Source of the DNA: Sipunculus nudus | Taxonomy: Eukaryota; Annelida; Sipuncula; Golfingiida; Sipunculidae | Direction: 5' to 3' | NCBI GenBank assembly: GCA_026874595.1 | Contig: CM049316.1 | Coordinates: 13,570,839 to 13,634,838, forward strand | DNA: 64,000 nt | Part shown: positions 1 to 12,100 of the stretch, piece after piece | How the letters are laid out: each line of letters starts with the position of its first letter | Numbering within the stretch: the stretch's first letter is position 1 | Translations under genes and position numbers: made by a program | Notes under the pieces: model-generated | What the model was told of the DNA's origin: nothing | Database searches by the model: none | Seen by the model: the letters and a program-made list of their open reading frames with translations, nothing else

Positions 1-1587
1 AAACTTGCTGATATGCCTCTGATGAAAAGGTTGTAAATGTTTAAAAATGATGATCCAAATTTAATTTTAGTTTGCTATCAATAGAGTAAAACTTATACTT
101 ATTGGTGTCAAAATGGTGTAATTCTGTGTCTTGTTGTTAGGCAGTAAACAGGCAGTCATAAGTAGATACAACGAATCTGTTGCATATACCCTTGCTTATA
201 TTGTAGAAATTGTTACTGTATGAATATTGGACTCAGTACATGGCAGGGCCTAATAATTGAGTCTGTAAAATTGGGCTAATGTAAAGATTGCCTGAATGGC
301 CCCAGTTTCATTTCCATGTAGTCAGTTTTTTTATTAATGCACGAATGGAGAATGTTTATACATACACATAGAAAGACTTTAATCTGAAAAACAGGGGTCT
401 GATATTTTTTAAACTACATACTTTAGAGGTGAACTAGATAGGTAGATCAATAAGTACATGTTAACACAGCTAATCTGATAGTTATTTTTGTTCAGGTAAA
501 CTAATGTAACTAAGCTTGTATGATGTATCTTCTTGAATATATCAGGTTCTAAACCAGACCATTTGTATTGTAACATTAATAAACTGAGAAAACTTCTGCA
601 ACAGATGATTATAATTTATGAGCTAAATATAATTTTGGGAATTCATTTAAAATTATCTTTTTGAATGAACATTTTGATTATATCATTATTTATTATTTGT
701 GTACAGATATATATGCTTTAAAAAATATGCTTATTATTTTCTCTCGTTTCTTACCTAAATATATAAATGGTGTGCAGTACCGTATAGCCTCCGGAAGGGG
801 GGGGGGGGGGGTCTGTCTGTCTGAGAATTCTTAGGCAAAAAAAAAAGTTGGCAGCATTTGCAAGTAAGTTCAATTTGTCTGGTATCACTCAGTTACTTTT
901 TAAACCACATGATTAGAGCTATAGAGCTTATAATAAAATACCCACAGAAATGCCAATATATTGCATTTATTGTAAGAAAAATTCCACACTGTGGGAGGTG
1001 ATACAAAGCATTTACTGCCCCCCCCCCCCCCCCCTTCAGACTGCACTCTGGCTATGGCCCTGGTGTGTCATATGGGTGGAATTCCATATAATTAAGGAAC
1101 CCTCCCTTATGATCAAACCTTGGCATCAGTGGAGCAAGAATGTTCATGTTTTGAAATGGGAGATTAAAGAAAAAAATTATTTTCATAGATGTCTTGCATT
1201 CATGTTTTATGAAATATATTTTAAAATTTTATGTTTATTATAATATCATAAATATAAGCATATAATTCATTATTTCAGAATTGAATGCTTGGACATTTGT
1301 AATTGGTGGAACACATCACAATAAGTGTTATCTCTAACATTGATTAGCTCTGTCTCTCTGTAATTCTTTTTTGTATATACAGGTTGTTTCCCAAACTTGC
1401 ACAAGTCTGCAGAAACTGATAAATATCCACTTCAAATTAATAACCAGTCATTATGGCTGAATCATTGAGTTTACTGAATGTGAAGATTTTTCCCCATTAC
1501 AACACCTGATGTGAATATGTGTTAAAATCAATCAATCAATCAGTCTCTCTCTCTCTCTCTCTCTCTGTTCACTCACTCAACACACAA

Positions 1588-1642
<55 letters not shown>

Positions 1643-2110
1643 TATATTTATGATGAGGTTATACATGCACCATAAAGAATAACTTATCTGTCATTTTATA
1701 TTGCAAAGTGTTATGTTAATTGTTATGTGATAATCTTGCCTAGAAAATGAAATGGAACAAAAGCAAATTTTATGTTTAAGATTTCAAGAATGATGTTGCT
1801 GCTGTTGTTACATTGATTATTAATCTTATTGTATGTGGCTCGTCCGTTATGTATTGAGAAGTCTGCATGTTGTACTCTTTCTGTTCTTTGTTAAACATCA
1901 TTTTATCATCTATTTGTATCATGCTGTTTGTGATAGATGGTTTCCTTTTCTGGGATATTATTATGTTCACCATCGTGTCAGCAAGACGCTAATTAATGTG
2001 TTTGTATATATGAAACTGTGAATAAGCTGTGGTGAATTGTCAAAACAAGAACTATGAAAGTTATTTATATGGATGAAAACTTGCAAATAAAATATTTGAG
2101 ATTATATCAT
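1..2110 (+). other. possible 3' UTR or downstream flank of an upstream gene
   Basis: I see no supportable exon here. The stretch is AT-rich and stop-dense in all frames, with a (TC)n/(TA)n block and homopolymer runs. An AATAAA at 578-583 and another at 2086-2091 followed by GT-rich sequence suggest the 3' end of a plus-strand transcript whose coding exons lie before the window. The short open frames have no protein-like composition. This is inference only. Confidence 0.3.
1544..1637. repeat. (TC)n and (TA)n microsatellites
   Basis: A TC tract at 1544-1566 is followed after a short spacer by about 23 TA units (1591-1636). Confidence 0.95.
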
Positions 2111-2142
2111 CATGTTGTATTCTTTGTTTGTATGTATGTGTG
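2086..2142 (+). terminator. candidate poly(A) signal with GT-rich downstream element
   Basis: AATAAA at 2086-2091 is followed about 22 bases later by a GT-rich tract (around 2113-2142), the usual arrangement of an animal cleavage and polyadenylation site. The gene it would serve lies outside the window. Confidence 0.35.
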
Positions 2143-3008
2143 CCAATTTTTTTAAGTTAAAATTTATTCAAAATTATTATAACAAATATTATATGTCCAA
2201 TATAAACCATTTTAGACAGCATTGTGAAAGTCTTTCATAAAGACGTTCATTTACATATTGATAATATTATGATTTAAGTTATTTTTTTATCAGTTCATAT
2301 ATATTGTTTATCTTCTCCAAGCATGATTTTTCTTATTATACCATAATGTAGTTATTTAAAGCATTCTCTTGTTTATTCTGATCACTACAGCTTCTATTGC
2401 ACGCCCACTCCAGTCCCTACGATGCATTTACGTCCGTATTAACGTCACACTATATAGAGAGAGTACGCCCCCAGCACGAGAGCAATAAAATTTAGACTTG
2501 TATCCCGCTTCATAAACAGAGCTTTAGCACAGTGCGAAGTACCAGTCTATTTATAGTTCAGCATGCACGCTCTTTGCTGTTCCGCTATATTTAGGTAAAA
2601 TAATAGAAAATAAAATGAAAGAAAATTTACAAGATATATTTTTTTTTCAGTCAAAATTATCAGGTGAATTTCACGTGTTCACCAATATATCGATATATAT
2701 ATCCGTTGATTTTTAATTAAAATTCCAATGGATAAAACATACATTTTAAAGTTAAATAAATTCGAGATATCTCAAAACCTAAGTCCAGAAATTTAACACA
2801 ACCGAAAATGTAAAATGTTTTCAGATTTTCATCGGCCATTGAAGTGATTACAAGCTATCTTAAAGAGTAATGACATTTTAATGAATTGATATATTTGTCT
2901 GAAACATAGCCTGTGGTTATGTCGCCATGAACAACACATGCGCGTACCTAAATATGTGTCGCCATGGTCCAAACAAAGGAACCGCTCTTTCTCTCTCTCG
3001 AGCATCGC

Positions 3009-3035
3009 TGACCCGGGGTCATGGCCTGGTGACCC
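3009..3035. promoter_or_regulatory. cluster of three nuclear-receptor-like half-sites
   Basis: Three perfect six-base half-sites lie in 27 bases: TGACCC (3009-3014), GGGTCA (3016-3021) and TGACCC (3030-3035). The first two form an everted repeat with a 1-base spacer; the last two form an inverted repeat with an 8-base spacer. The surrounding 2900-3120 is CpG-richer than its flanks. Binding by any receptor is inference. Confidence 0.3.
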
Positions 3036-4120
3036 AGACAGAGTGATTGAAGCATAGTGACCTCTGGCGGGGAGGAGTGCTTCTTTGTTAAATTGACATC
3101 GTCAGCGAACGAATAAGGCCGCAGATGTCCACGTTACTCTAAAATTATTAGACAAGTAAACAGGATACAGAAACTCCAATTTTTGCGTCATGTTATTGGC
3201 GGTACAATCGGGCTGTACAAAAACCTGCAACACATACGTGCTCATGTAAAAATAACTTTATTAATTATTCTGATAATGGATATTACTAAATCATTCTTAA
3301 AATGATATTCTTAAACATGACAACCAACATTATTCGGAAAGGTACATAGAATATATTAGGTATATATAATTACTGTGCACGCGTTCAGTTTGTGTTCCTT
3401 CTTAAGAGGGCCCCGCAGTGATCAGATTTGCAATCACTAATGAATAAATCCACTTACTCCAATAAAAGTACAGGCAAATGGATGAACCCAAAAAAAAAAA
3501 TACAGTTATCACCTGAAAAAATAAATTTAAATTCCTATTGTTCGAACTGCAGTTGTGAAAATTTATATCTGTTGATTATATACATTTTAATTCTTAAATT
3601 TAAATAAACTGAGGTTTATGTGGTCTAAGTACGTTCAAAAACTAAAACAATTTGCTTTTAAATGCACAAAATACATGTGTGTGTTTGTATGAGCATGTTC
3701 ATGATCTCCTTCAAAAGAAAGCCCCCCCCCCCACCAAAAAAAATATGGTAAATTAGTTGAATCTTCTTAACTTTTTATATAGACTTCTTTACTTTCCATG
3801 AAATAATTATATATACCTCATTCATATATATATAATGAGTAGATGCGTGCATTTGTATATACATAAAACACAGTAAAATTATTGCCATTTATACAACCGT
3901 TAAATTGTCGTCGGAACGTATACAAAACACAAAAATGAACCTCGACCTCTTACTCTCCCAAGCCATTTTTTACTGACTAGTGCAATCGGTAAGGTGGGGG
4001 GCTATTTAATTATATAATAATTATTCTTCATTTTTAAACAGAACCTTCTCACCGAAACCCTCCGAGTCATCATGCGTTGTATGGCAAGAAAGAGAGCTAT
4101 ATCTTCATATAACTTGTTTA

Positions 4121-4158
<38 letters not shown>

Positions 4159-4203
4159 TAGTTGTATATATATACTAGTGTTTATATATATTATATATAT
4201 ATA

Positions 4204-4248
<45 letters not shown>
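4121..4248. repeat. compound (TA)n/(TG)n microsatellite
   Basis: Alternating TA tracts interrupted by 'actagt' spacers are followed by an uninterrupted (TG)n run at about 4216-4248. Confidence 0.9.
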
Positions 4249-4250
<2 letters not shown>

Positions 4251-5979
4251 CTGGAGATCTGGAAAATTTGTCCATCAATTCAGCTCAGTTCATCCTTGGT
4301 GAACACCTATAAATTCCATGAAAATTGCAAATTATTTTTTATCATTCCTACTTATTTGTAATTTATGAAAATTTCTTTATAATTCCAATGCTTTCCAGAT
4401 GTTATACAATGTAGCTTCACCTTAAAATTATTGAAAGTGAAATACGAGAATATATAAACTTTGACATCAGAGTCATGCAAGGTAATTTTTACAGCGTTTA
4501 TTTACATGCATGTCCATGCAAGTAAATAAATGACGGATGTGCGATATATCATGAAAATCGGCAATAAAATACAACACATATACAAATGACGTTTGGAATC
4601 TTTGCAGAGTTCGATACAGATTATTGTAATGAAACACTATGATAATCCCTCTGTTGTTGCTCAAACGCTGGTTATTAAAACATGGATTGGATCAATAAAT
4701 TTCAAATAATCTGCAACTCATAAAAATGTTGATAAAAATTGCCAAACGTAGGTGTGAATAATTCTCCTGATATAGTCATGCAGCCATGCAATCATATTAT
4801 ACAGTCATATATTGATCAAAGGGGGGTCGACCATGAAGAGGTGTATACCGCTCGTATTTTCTTTGAGACATGCAAAGATTGTATTTGTATATTTGTATTT
4901 TCTCCCATGTGGCACTTATATATACATGATCATGCAGGAACAGCTAACCAGATACTTTACGAGACGCCATTACACTTGAACAGTTTAAAAATTAAGTGTA
5001 TAGAGAGTATAGAGAACCAAATAGTGTCTATAAATACATACACGTAAACTACTTTACTTACCTTACTTGTATTTTTATCACTATTACGTCATATTTTAAT
5101 TGTTTTAATCTGGGACTTGCAGTAATGAACTTTCTGGGTTTAACTTTTATTAACACAATTTTGTATTAGCGCTAATGAACAGTTCGCAGGATTAGCGATT
5201 TATTGATGAGTATAATAATAATAATAATAATAAAAATAATTATAATTTGTGAAACATAATATTTTATGGGATTTAAATTAATTATTGTGATTTTTTATCT
5301 TATATTTTTCATTTGCCACTTATAAAATGGCAATATTACCTGAGAGATAGTCTAAACATTCAAATTTTAGTTTTAAAAAATTTCTTGCCCTACTAACCTT
5401 ATTGCAAAAGTAATTAAAGCATTAAAAACGTCATTATAATTGATTGTCATGCGAAGTGATCAAACTATTGTATCATTTAAATTATTTTAAATTTAATTTT
5501 TTCCATGCTGATCATCTTATTATTTTAAATTTTGTTAGAGTATTTTTTGTATGAAAACTGTGAAATTAAAAAGCCCACGGATAAACTAAATAATAGTGCC
5601 ACTCTCCTTCTGTAAACAAGTATATGACATCCCTTCTCCGGCCTGCCAGTGACACAAATACGCCAGGATGTATCAGCCAACTTTAATAACACTCCATATG
5701 GCTATTGGCTTAAACCTTACAGATACAATTAAATGCTAATTCACTAAAATTAAAATTCCATCAATTTATTTGAGGTAATGAGTAAAAATGACGAAGCCCG
5801 GTGCGGTTGACTTGCGGAGAGCGCTATGTAGCAGTATTTCACATTCGCAAGCACTGCGAATCAGGCCGCTTGGATTAGGAAATGGTCAGGGGCGATCCAG
5901 TATGGCGTGTCCTGTCGCGCTTGTATAATGACCGTAGTCCGCTTACGAAACACAACAAGCACCTGCCATCTGCATTCGG

Positions 5980-6104
5980 GTGTTTTCGGAAGGGTTCGTG
6001 GGTTTCCGGAATGACGAATGACATATTTGGTAAAGCCAATCGAATTGGTCGATAGAATTTTGACCAATCAGAGTACAGCAAACAAACCTCGTGGTACAGA
6101 CAAT
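5980..6104 (+). promoter_or_regulatory. PPP4R1: PPP4R1 proximal promoter and 5' UTR
   Basis: Directly upstream of the chosen ATG are a CCGGAA ETS-type core (6006-6011) and three CCAAT boxes in a 33-base stretch: CCAAT at 6036-6040, ATTGG at 6044-6048 and CCAAT at 6064-6068. I see no clear TATA box, which fits a broadly expressed housekeeping gene. The start site cannot be fixed from sequence, so the 5' UTR limit is unknown. No upstream ATG is evident in the final 40 bases. Confidence 0.5.
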
Positions 6105-6111
6105 ATGGCGG
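6105..6111 (+). CDS. PPP4R1: PPP4R1 coding exon 1 (start codon)
   Basis: Only 7 coding bases: ATG, GCG and one G before a gtagga donor at 6112. Joined to exon 2 it begins MADIDIL, matching the conserved MADI start of vertebrate PPP4R1. This agreement, and not the splice site alone, supports the start. Intron 1 is just 87 bp. Confidence 0.75.
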
Positions 6112-9100
6112 GTAGGACCACCTTGCAATTTCGTCCTATCAACTCGAATTTTTATGATACACTTGGGATAAAAAATTAACAATACTGTTTCGTTCCAGAT
6201 ATAGACATTTTGGCGGGACTGGCGGACGTAGTATTTGACGACGGTAAGTACAGTTCATTATGTTTACAACCCCCCTGAAATGTTTGGCTTTTGTCTCTGG
6301 GTGATGGAGGAGTGTGAGCTGGTCACTAAATTTGCGACGCAGTATCCGTAATAATTCAGGCTTGTTAGAACTGCTAGTTATACCCTTTTAACTCAGTAGG
6401 ACTTGAGGATTCTGATGATATAAGTTGTTGGTTGAGTAGAAACGCGGCATGTAAATAAACCCACGTGAAACTGCGTTGGTACGTGTGTGAAGACTACCAG
6501 TGTGCAAACCCAAATGTTGCGCCAAGGCTATCACGTGACCAAACGAGGCTTGCCTATGACCTTTGTTTGACAGCTTAGTTTTTTTGTCCATGTTCTTTAT
6601 TCCCCGAATATCGCCTGTTTCTTCGCCTTGTTGCCCCCTTAACTAGAGTCAGGCTTCCTTTAACGAACTACGCGATCACTGCCTGCGTATTTACACTCAT
6701 CCTGGGTGTATTTTACGGGGAATTGTTATGATTTAATTAGGTCACAGATGCTTGGGGGACGCATACATTTGGACCAATGCCATCCATGATTCACCTGTAA
6801 ACCCACTAGTGTAGGCCTTTGTTACCCTCGCCCTTTTAATCTGTTGTCTCATAAAACCAATCCTCTTTCCTTCTTGGGACTTGAGGAACAGACCACAAGT
6901 ATTTTTGTGCCATAAAGGTATCTGGCCTGAGCTGCAGTAATATTATTATTGTGAATCTGATGTCAGCATGGGGTCCAAGCATGGACAAAGCCTTTGTCTA
7001 TGCTTTTAGTAGAATAGTCTTCTGTACTGCCATTATCTTTTTTTTGTTATATGGTTATGTATAAAAACACATTTTAATTTAAGTTTGTATGGTAGTAATT
7101 TCAGTAAATTAAAAAAAGAAATGTAAAACAATCTTTCCAAATAAGAGACATTTGTTGCTCAGTTGTGGCTTCTTGCAGCCTCTCTTTCAGATCGAGTCCC
7201 ATCAAGCTGTATTTGTAAACTCTTGTGTCAGTGTTTTAAAGACTTTTTTTGTGTATTCTTCATATCTGTATTTCACTGAGCATTTACAGCATGAAATTTT
7301 TGTAAATAGGAAAAATAGAGACTTGATTCAGTGGATATGTTTACTGTTTGAAGTGTATATGTTTTCCCCCCGAGTCTGTTGTGATACAGTTTAGATGTTA
7401 TGGCATGACATAAATATAGATATATGAAAGAATTTTGGCTCTTTTGGGCATTGTTATTTTATATTTAATTACCAGGTCTAAATAAAATAATTGTACATTT
7501 TATTTGGTAATGAACAATTTAATAAAATAAGTGACAAATTTTGATTAGAAAAAAAAATGCTTTATCAATGTTGATTGACCAAACTTGTCCAAAACTGTGT
7601 TGTATGAACACAGAAAAAAATTTGTTTAGGGGTTTGGTTCATTCAATGTCCTCAGGCTCATGGTCTTGTTTTTTTTGTATCTGGTATTTCTGTCGTCTTG
7701 CCTCGTCAAGGTATTAATTTTGTCAGTTTTAGTAGTGGGAGTTGGTTTGTATAACAAAATAAGATATTGATAACATAAAACAGATTGATAATTGAATAAT
7801 TATTGGTTCAGTGAAAGTTTACCTTTCCTGTGAAATTACTTACAATTAGAAAATATTTTTAGCATTTTACTCTGGTACTTGTCCACTCTACTTCATAAAC
7901 TTTGCCCAAAAAACTAATAGTCCTTGAGCTCATTCTCAATTATTTTACTGGAGAACGTAATAAGGATAATTAAAAGCCCATGGCTCTGGGTGATATGCTA
8001 TCAATAAGTATTTTACCACAAATAACCTGTAGTCCTCTTTGGTGAGTGGTTGAAACTGTATAGTCTGAGAGGCTCCCATCACATGGCTGTATCTCCACCT
8101 GTTAGAATGTTGCTGTATAATCTTGTGGTACCCTGTGGCTATTTTCACAGTAGACTTTTGAACCACAATAGTTCATGTATTCAGTCTATATAAAATGGAA
8201 TATTAATCGTTTTTCCTTGCAAAAGCTTCATTAAAATTCTAGTTCATGCATGATAATTGATACACAATGGCATTTGGCAGGGGGCTTTAGTGTAGTTATT
8301 AAAACAGTTGTGATAAAATTACCAAATTGCCAAGGGTCTCACCACCTATTAGGGGTTTAGCTTGATTAGATTTAACCTGAATAGATTACATCTTCATCCA
8401 GTAGGGTAGGGCCGGTGGATAATACCTGGGTTTACCTGGATTGGTAAGTTAATCGTGAAACCCACATGGGGGTTTATGGGCAAAACGTTATGATCTTTCC
8501 TGGAAAAAAAATATTCAGTCATGCAGATTAAAATCCATCCAGTCACCCTACCCTCCTGGAGTTTCACTGGTATAATCTTGATCCTGAGAGAGCTAATATA
8601 AATTTAAGGAGAACATTCTCATCATTGCAACTGTGATATTTTTCCTCAGCCACTCAGTTTGGAAAGTATTTAAAACAAAGCTTTACTAAGGAGCCTGTTT
8701 ACATAGTTGGTTAACCAATTTGTTCTTTCAGTTTTAAAATTTAAAATTGTAATGAATTTAGAGCCTGATTTTTATGTTTCTAAATAATTGTGCATTATTA
8801 AGATTTGCGTTTTACAAGTTTAAGATGGATCCATTTTCAGCATCATCACAAAAGATGCACAAAGCTGCAAGTAGATGTTAAACTACCATCTGCTAAAGTA
8901 ATCAATAGGAATAACTGATCAAGCAGTGAATCAGATTAAGTTCTAAATGCACATAAAATGTGGTATAATTGTTTCTGTTATACTATTTTATATAGTATTA
9001 ATACACCTTCTGATGTCATTCATCCAGATTTGTATTAATGTTAATATAATTAAATTTTGCTTGTGGGTGTTAGTTTGATCCAGTTTAATCCATTGTCATG

Positions 9101-12100
9101 GATTATTCAGGTTCTGTCCAGATAAAACCCAACCCTGATTCTATATAATTAGCAAATTAACTTTTGTGTTCATGTGAAGTACAATCATAAATCTCAGAGC
9201 AGACTGTTTTAAAGAAGTCCCTTGACCTGCTGGTAACTTACGGTTTTAACCTGTGCCGCTTGTCCTTGATTGTCAGGCAAGCTTATAGAATTTATAGACC
9301 TGAGCACATAGAATAGACAAGCAGGTCTGAGGACCAATGTCAATTTAACTCCGCATGGGACATGCCTGTACTGTCTGCAGAAGCTGAAGTGGCTGAAATG
9401 GCACTAACTAGATGATATCATATTTTATTGTTGTACCTTCAAACACTACAGATTCTTCCAATAGTGCCATTCTGCTGTTATCCAGTGTTCTTGTTAAATG
9501 AATATTTGCTGACCACTATCTGTACTTTAAGACATCTTATTCTATGTTCAGGTAGATACCTTGGTTGCAAGGTTGCCAAATAGGTTTAATGCATCAAGGA
9601 TGGTGAATTATCAGAATAGGGATTTGTTAGATTTTGTCACATGTGAATTTGAAACCTGCAACATGATGAAATGTTTAATTTTGTACAAGAACTAATTTAA
9701 ATGAAATCTATTGCTTGCCAATCTTTTACATAAATCTGACTGCCCAATGGCTTGCCCTTGTATCAGAAGGCAACATGTTGATAATCAATGTATTTGCTGA
9801 CACCTGTCAGTCATACTGCCATGATACTGGACTGTTTGCATCCATGGACCAGCTGAGCATGTGTGACTGCCAAACTCCAATCAGATGAATAAATATGAAA
9901 AGTTCCATATTCATATTCACATTTGTTGCCCTTTCATGACATATCATTAGATTATTTTAGACCATATCAGTTATCAGTGGACCAAATGTGGCAATTACAG
10001 GCAAATACTTTACTCAGGCTTAAGGGTATGATTACTATTAGTATTACTTTTAAAAGGTTTCCTTAGCAGCAGTTATTTGTAAAGGGCTACGCTTCCCATA
10101 CAACCTTAAAAAAATAGGTGAAACGGAGAAAATGGTTTTCCTTTTTCCAATCAGGGATATTTGGGAATTCAATAAATTGGTTCAGAGAAAATTTATGGCA
10201 TATGATTAACCATGAAGAGGCAGTGGTCAGTTTGTTTTATTTTGTAACATGTTTAAACTGTATAACTAGAAGATGATTTACTTTTGTGGCTTTTTAGTGT
10301 GTTCATTGTCTGAAAAATTAAAGGGTGGTTAGTAATTCTGGTATTTTCGAAATTTGTTAGTACATTAAAACCAAGAAAACTGTTGTGACTAGAACACAAG
10401 TTTGACAGCAAGGCTGTTTTTCCAGTGTAGTGATAAGTGATTAATTTGAAGAGTCCTGGAATCTGGCCCTCACAGGTGAACCAGTACAAGCACTTAGCAA
10501 GTACATGGATGTACTTGGCCAGTAAAAGTGTGTCACTGCTATAGAGATGCTATAGAATAATAGATAAAATTATAATGACCCTTGGAATTTCCCATATTTG
10601 AAGTTTGGTTTTTCAGTTCTTTGATTTGCTACATCGACATAATTAGAAAATTTCATTTAATAACAAGTTAAAATATATTATACAGTGTTTATGTTTATTT
10701 TGGATCACTTGAACTGTGGCTTCCTGATTGTCCTGTTGTTGGCTTATCTTTGTTTATTTTCAAGTGGTTGTGTCCATATGTTATCTCTCAATATCACACA
10801 TCAAACTTGCAGTGGCAAGAAAGGGCAACTATGCCTCATTTATTATCATAAAAGTAAATACTTTGTAACACTATGACACATTTGATGGTACCATGGGGGT
10901 GACTCTGCAGCGGTTCCTTCTGGATTTTCTGAACTTGTTACTGATTGATAAACTGTACGGTTTCTTCACAGATGAAGATGGAGGATCGTCCTGCCCTGAC
11001 GATGACCTTACCCCCCTGCAAAAACTGGAGAAATATGTGGACAGTGACAACATCTTCAGCAGGTAATACATGTTGGGCAATATCTGAAGTCCCAGTTATT
11101 TACTTCAAAACTGGTTTATTATCAAGGCATACAGGTCAGTGTCACACTACAGAAAACTTTTCAGGCTTTCCTTCTCGATAATTTTCATTTCTTTATTTTA
11201 TTATTTCTAATTGTGCCTTTTTGTGCAATAGAGAAACATTTAGCTAAATTGAATCTTGTAAACTTTTATTGTATAATGCCTTGGTCAGTTACTTTTCGAA
11301 AGATAAGATATTTTGCTTGAGATTTTATGCAAGTAATCTACTTAAACCGGGTAAAGTTTTTAACTTTACATATTTTCATTAGTGTGACATAATGAAAAGC
11401 TACTACAATTGTCTGTTATCTGTTAAAAACTTTTGAAACAAGATATTCTCACCTATTGGTTGATTTCCTGGTTAACACCCCGAGAAGCAATATTTCCATA
11501 TTTTCCAGGGCCCGTCTGCCTTGTATAACCATTAGCCAAAAAATCAGAATGGCTAAGGAAAATGTCAGGTCACTAAATTATTAGCGAATTACCATAACAA
11601 TTGCAAATATAAGGCGTTGAGACATGATTATGGAGAATATGGCAGACTGTGGAATAACTGTTACTTTGTGGTCACTATGTCACTATGATTGTTAAGTACT
11701 GTAAAATACAGTACAATGCATTTGATGGAGGAATAGATTTTCTACATTCAGTTACACAATTATGTGACAAAAATGACAATTTTGGACAATAATAATAATG
11801 GGACTAAAATAACAGGAATGTGGCTAAAATAAAATAAATCTGGCTAAAATTATGGCTAAAGATTTATCTGAGGGGGAGCGGGCCCTGTTTTCTAATTAAA
11901 CACTGACACCTAGAAACATGCTGTGCAGACTTGCACATATTACCATAGTTCCAGTCATCTATAACACTTGCCTCACCTGGTTTAGTAGCAGCCAGTCAGG
12001 TGGCATTCCAATCAATGAAATTAGTATGATGAGAAAGGGTTCAACTTAGATGTACAAGTTCCCTGATTTCAACTCTTTTTAAGGCCACTGATAAAGGCTT

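Larger units (their letters stand above)
2111..5979. other. intergenic region upstream of PPP4R1
   Basis: No gene recognised. Contents: a CpG-containing patch at about 2400-3130, AT and TG simple repeats at 4125-4248, a short (AAT)n run at about 5212-5232, and otherwise unremarkable AT-rich DNA. The open frame at 4739-5047 has no recognisable domain and looks random. Confidence 0.5.

Noticed and set aside
2919-2970. pair of 'gtcgccatg' X-box-like motifs
   Set aside because: Only the left half of the RFX consensus is present in each; too weak to annotate.
8397-8561. foldback element in intron 2
   Set aside because: The inverted segments have several mismatches and no target duplication; mentioned only in the intron description.
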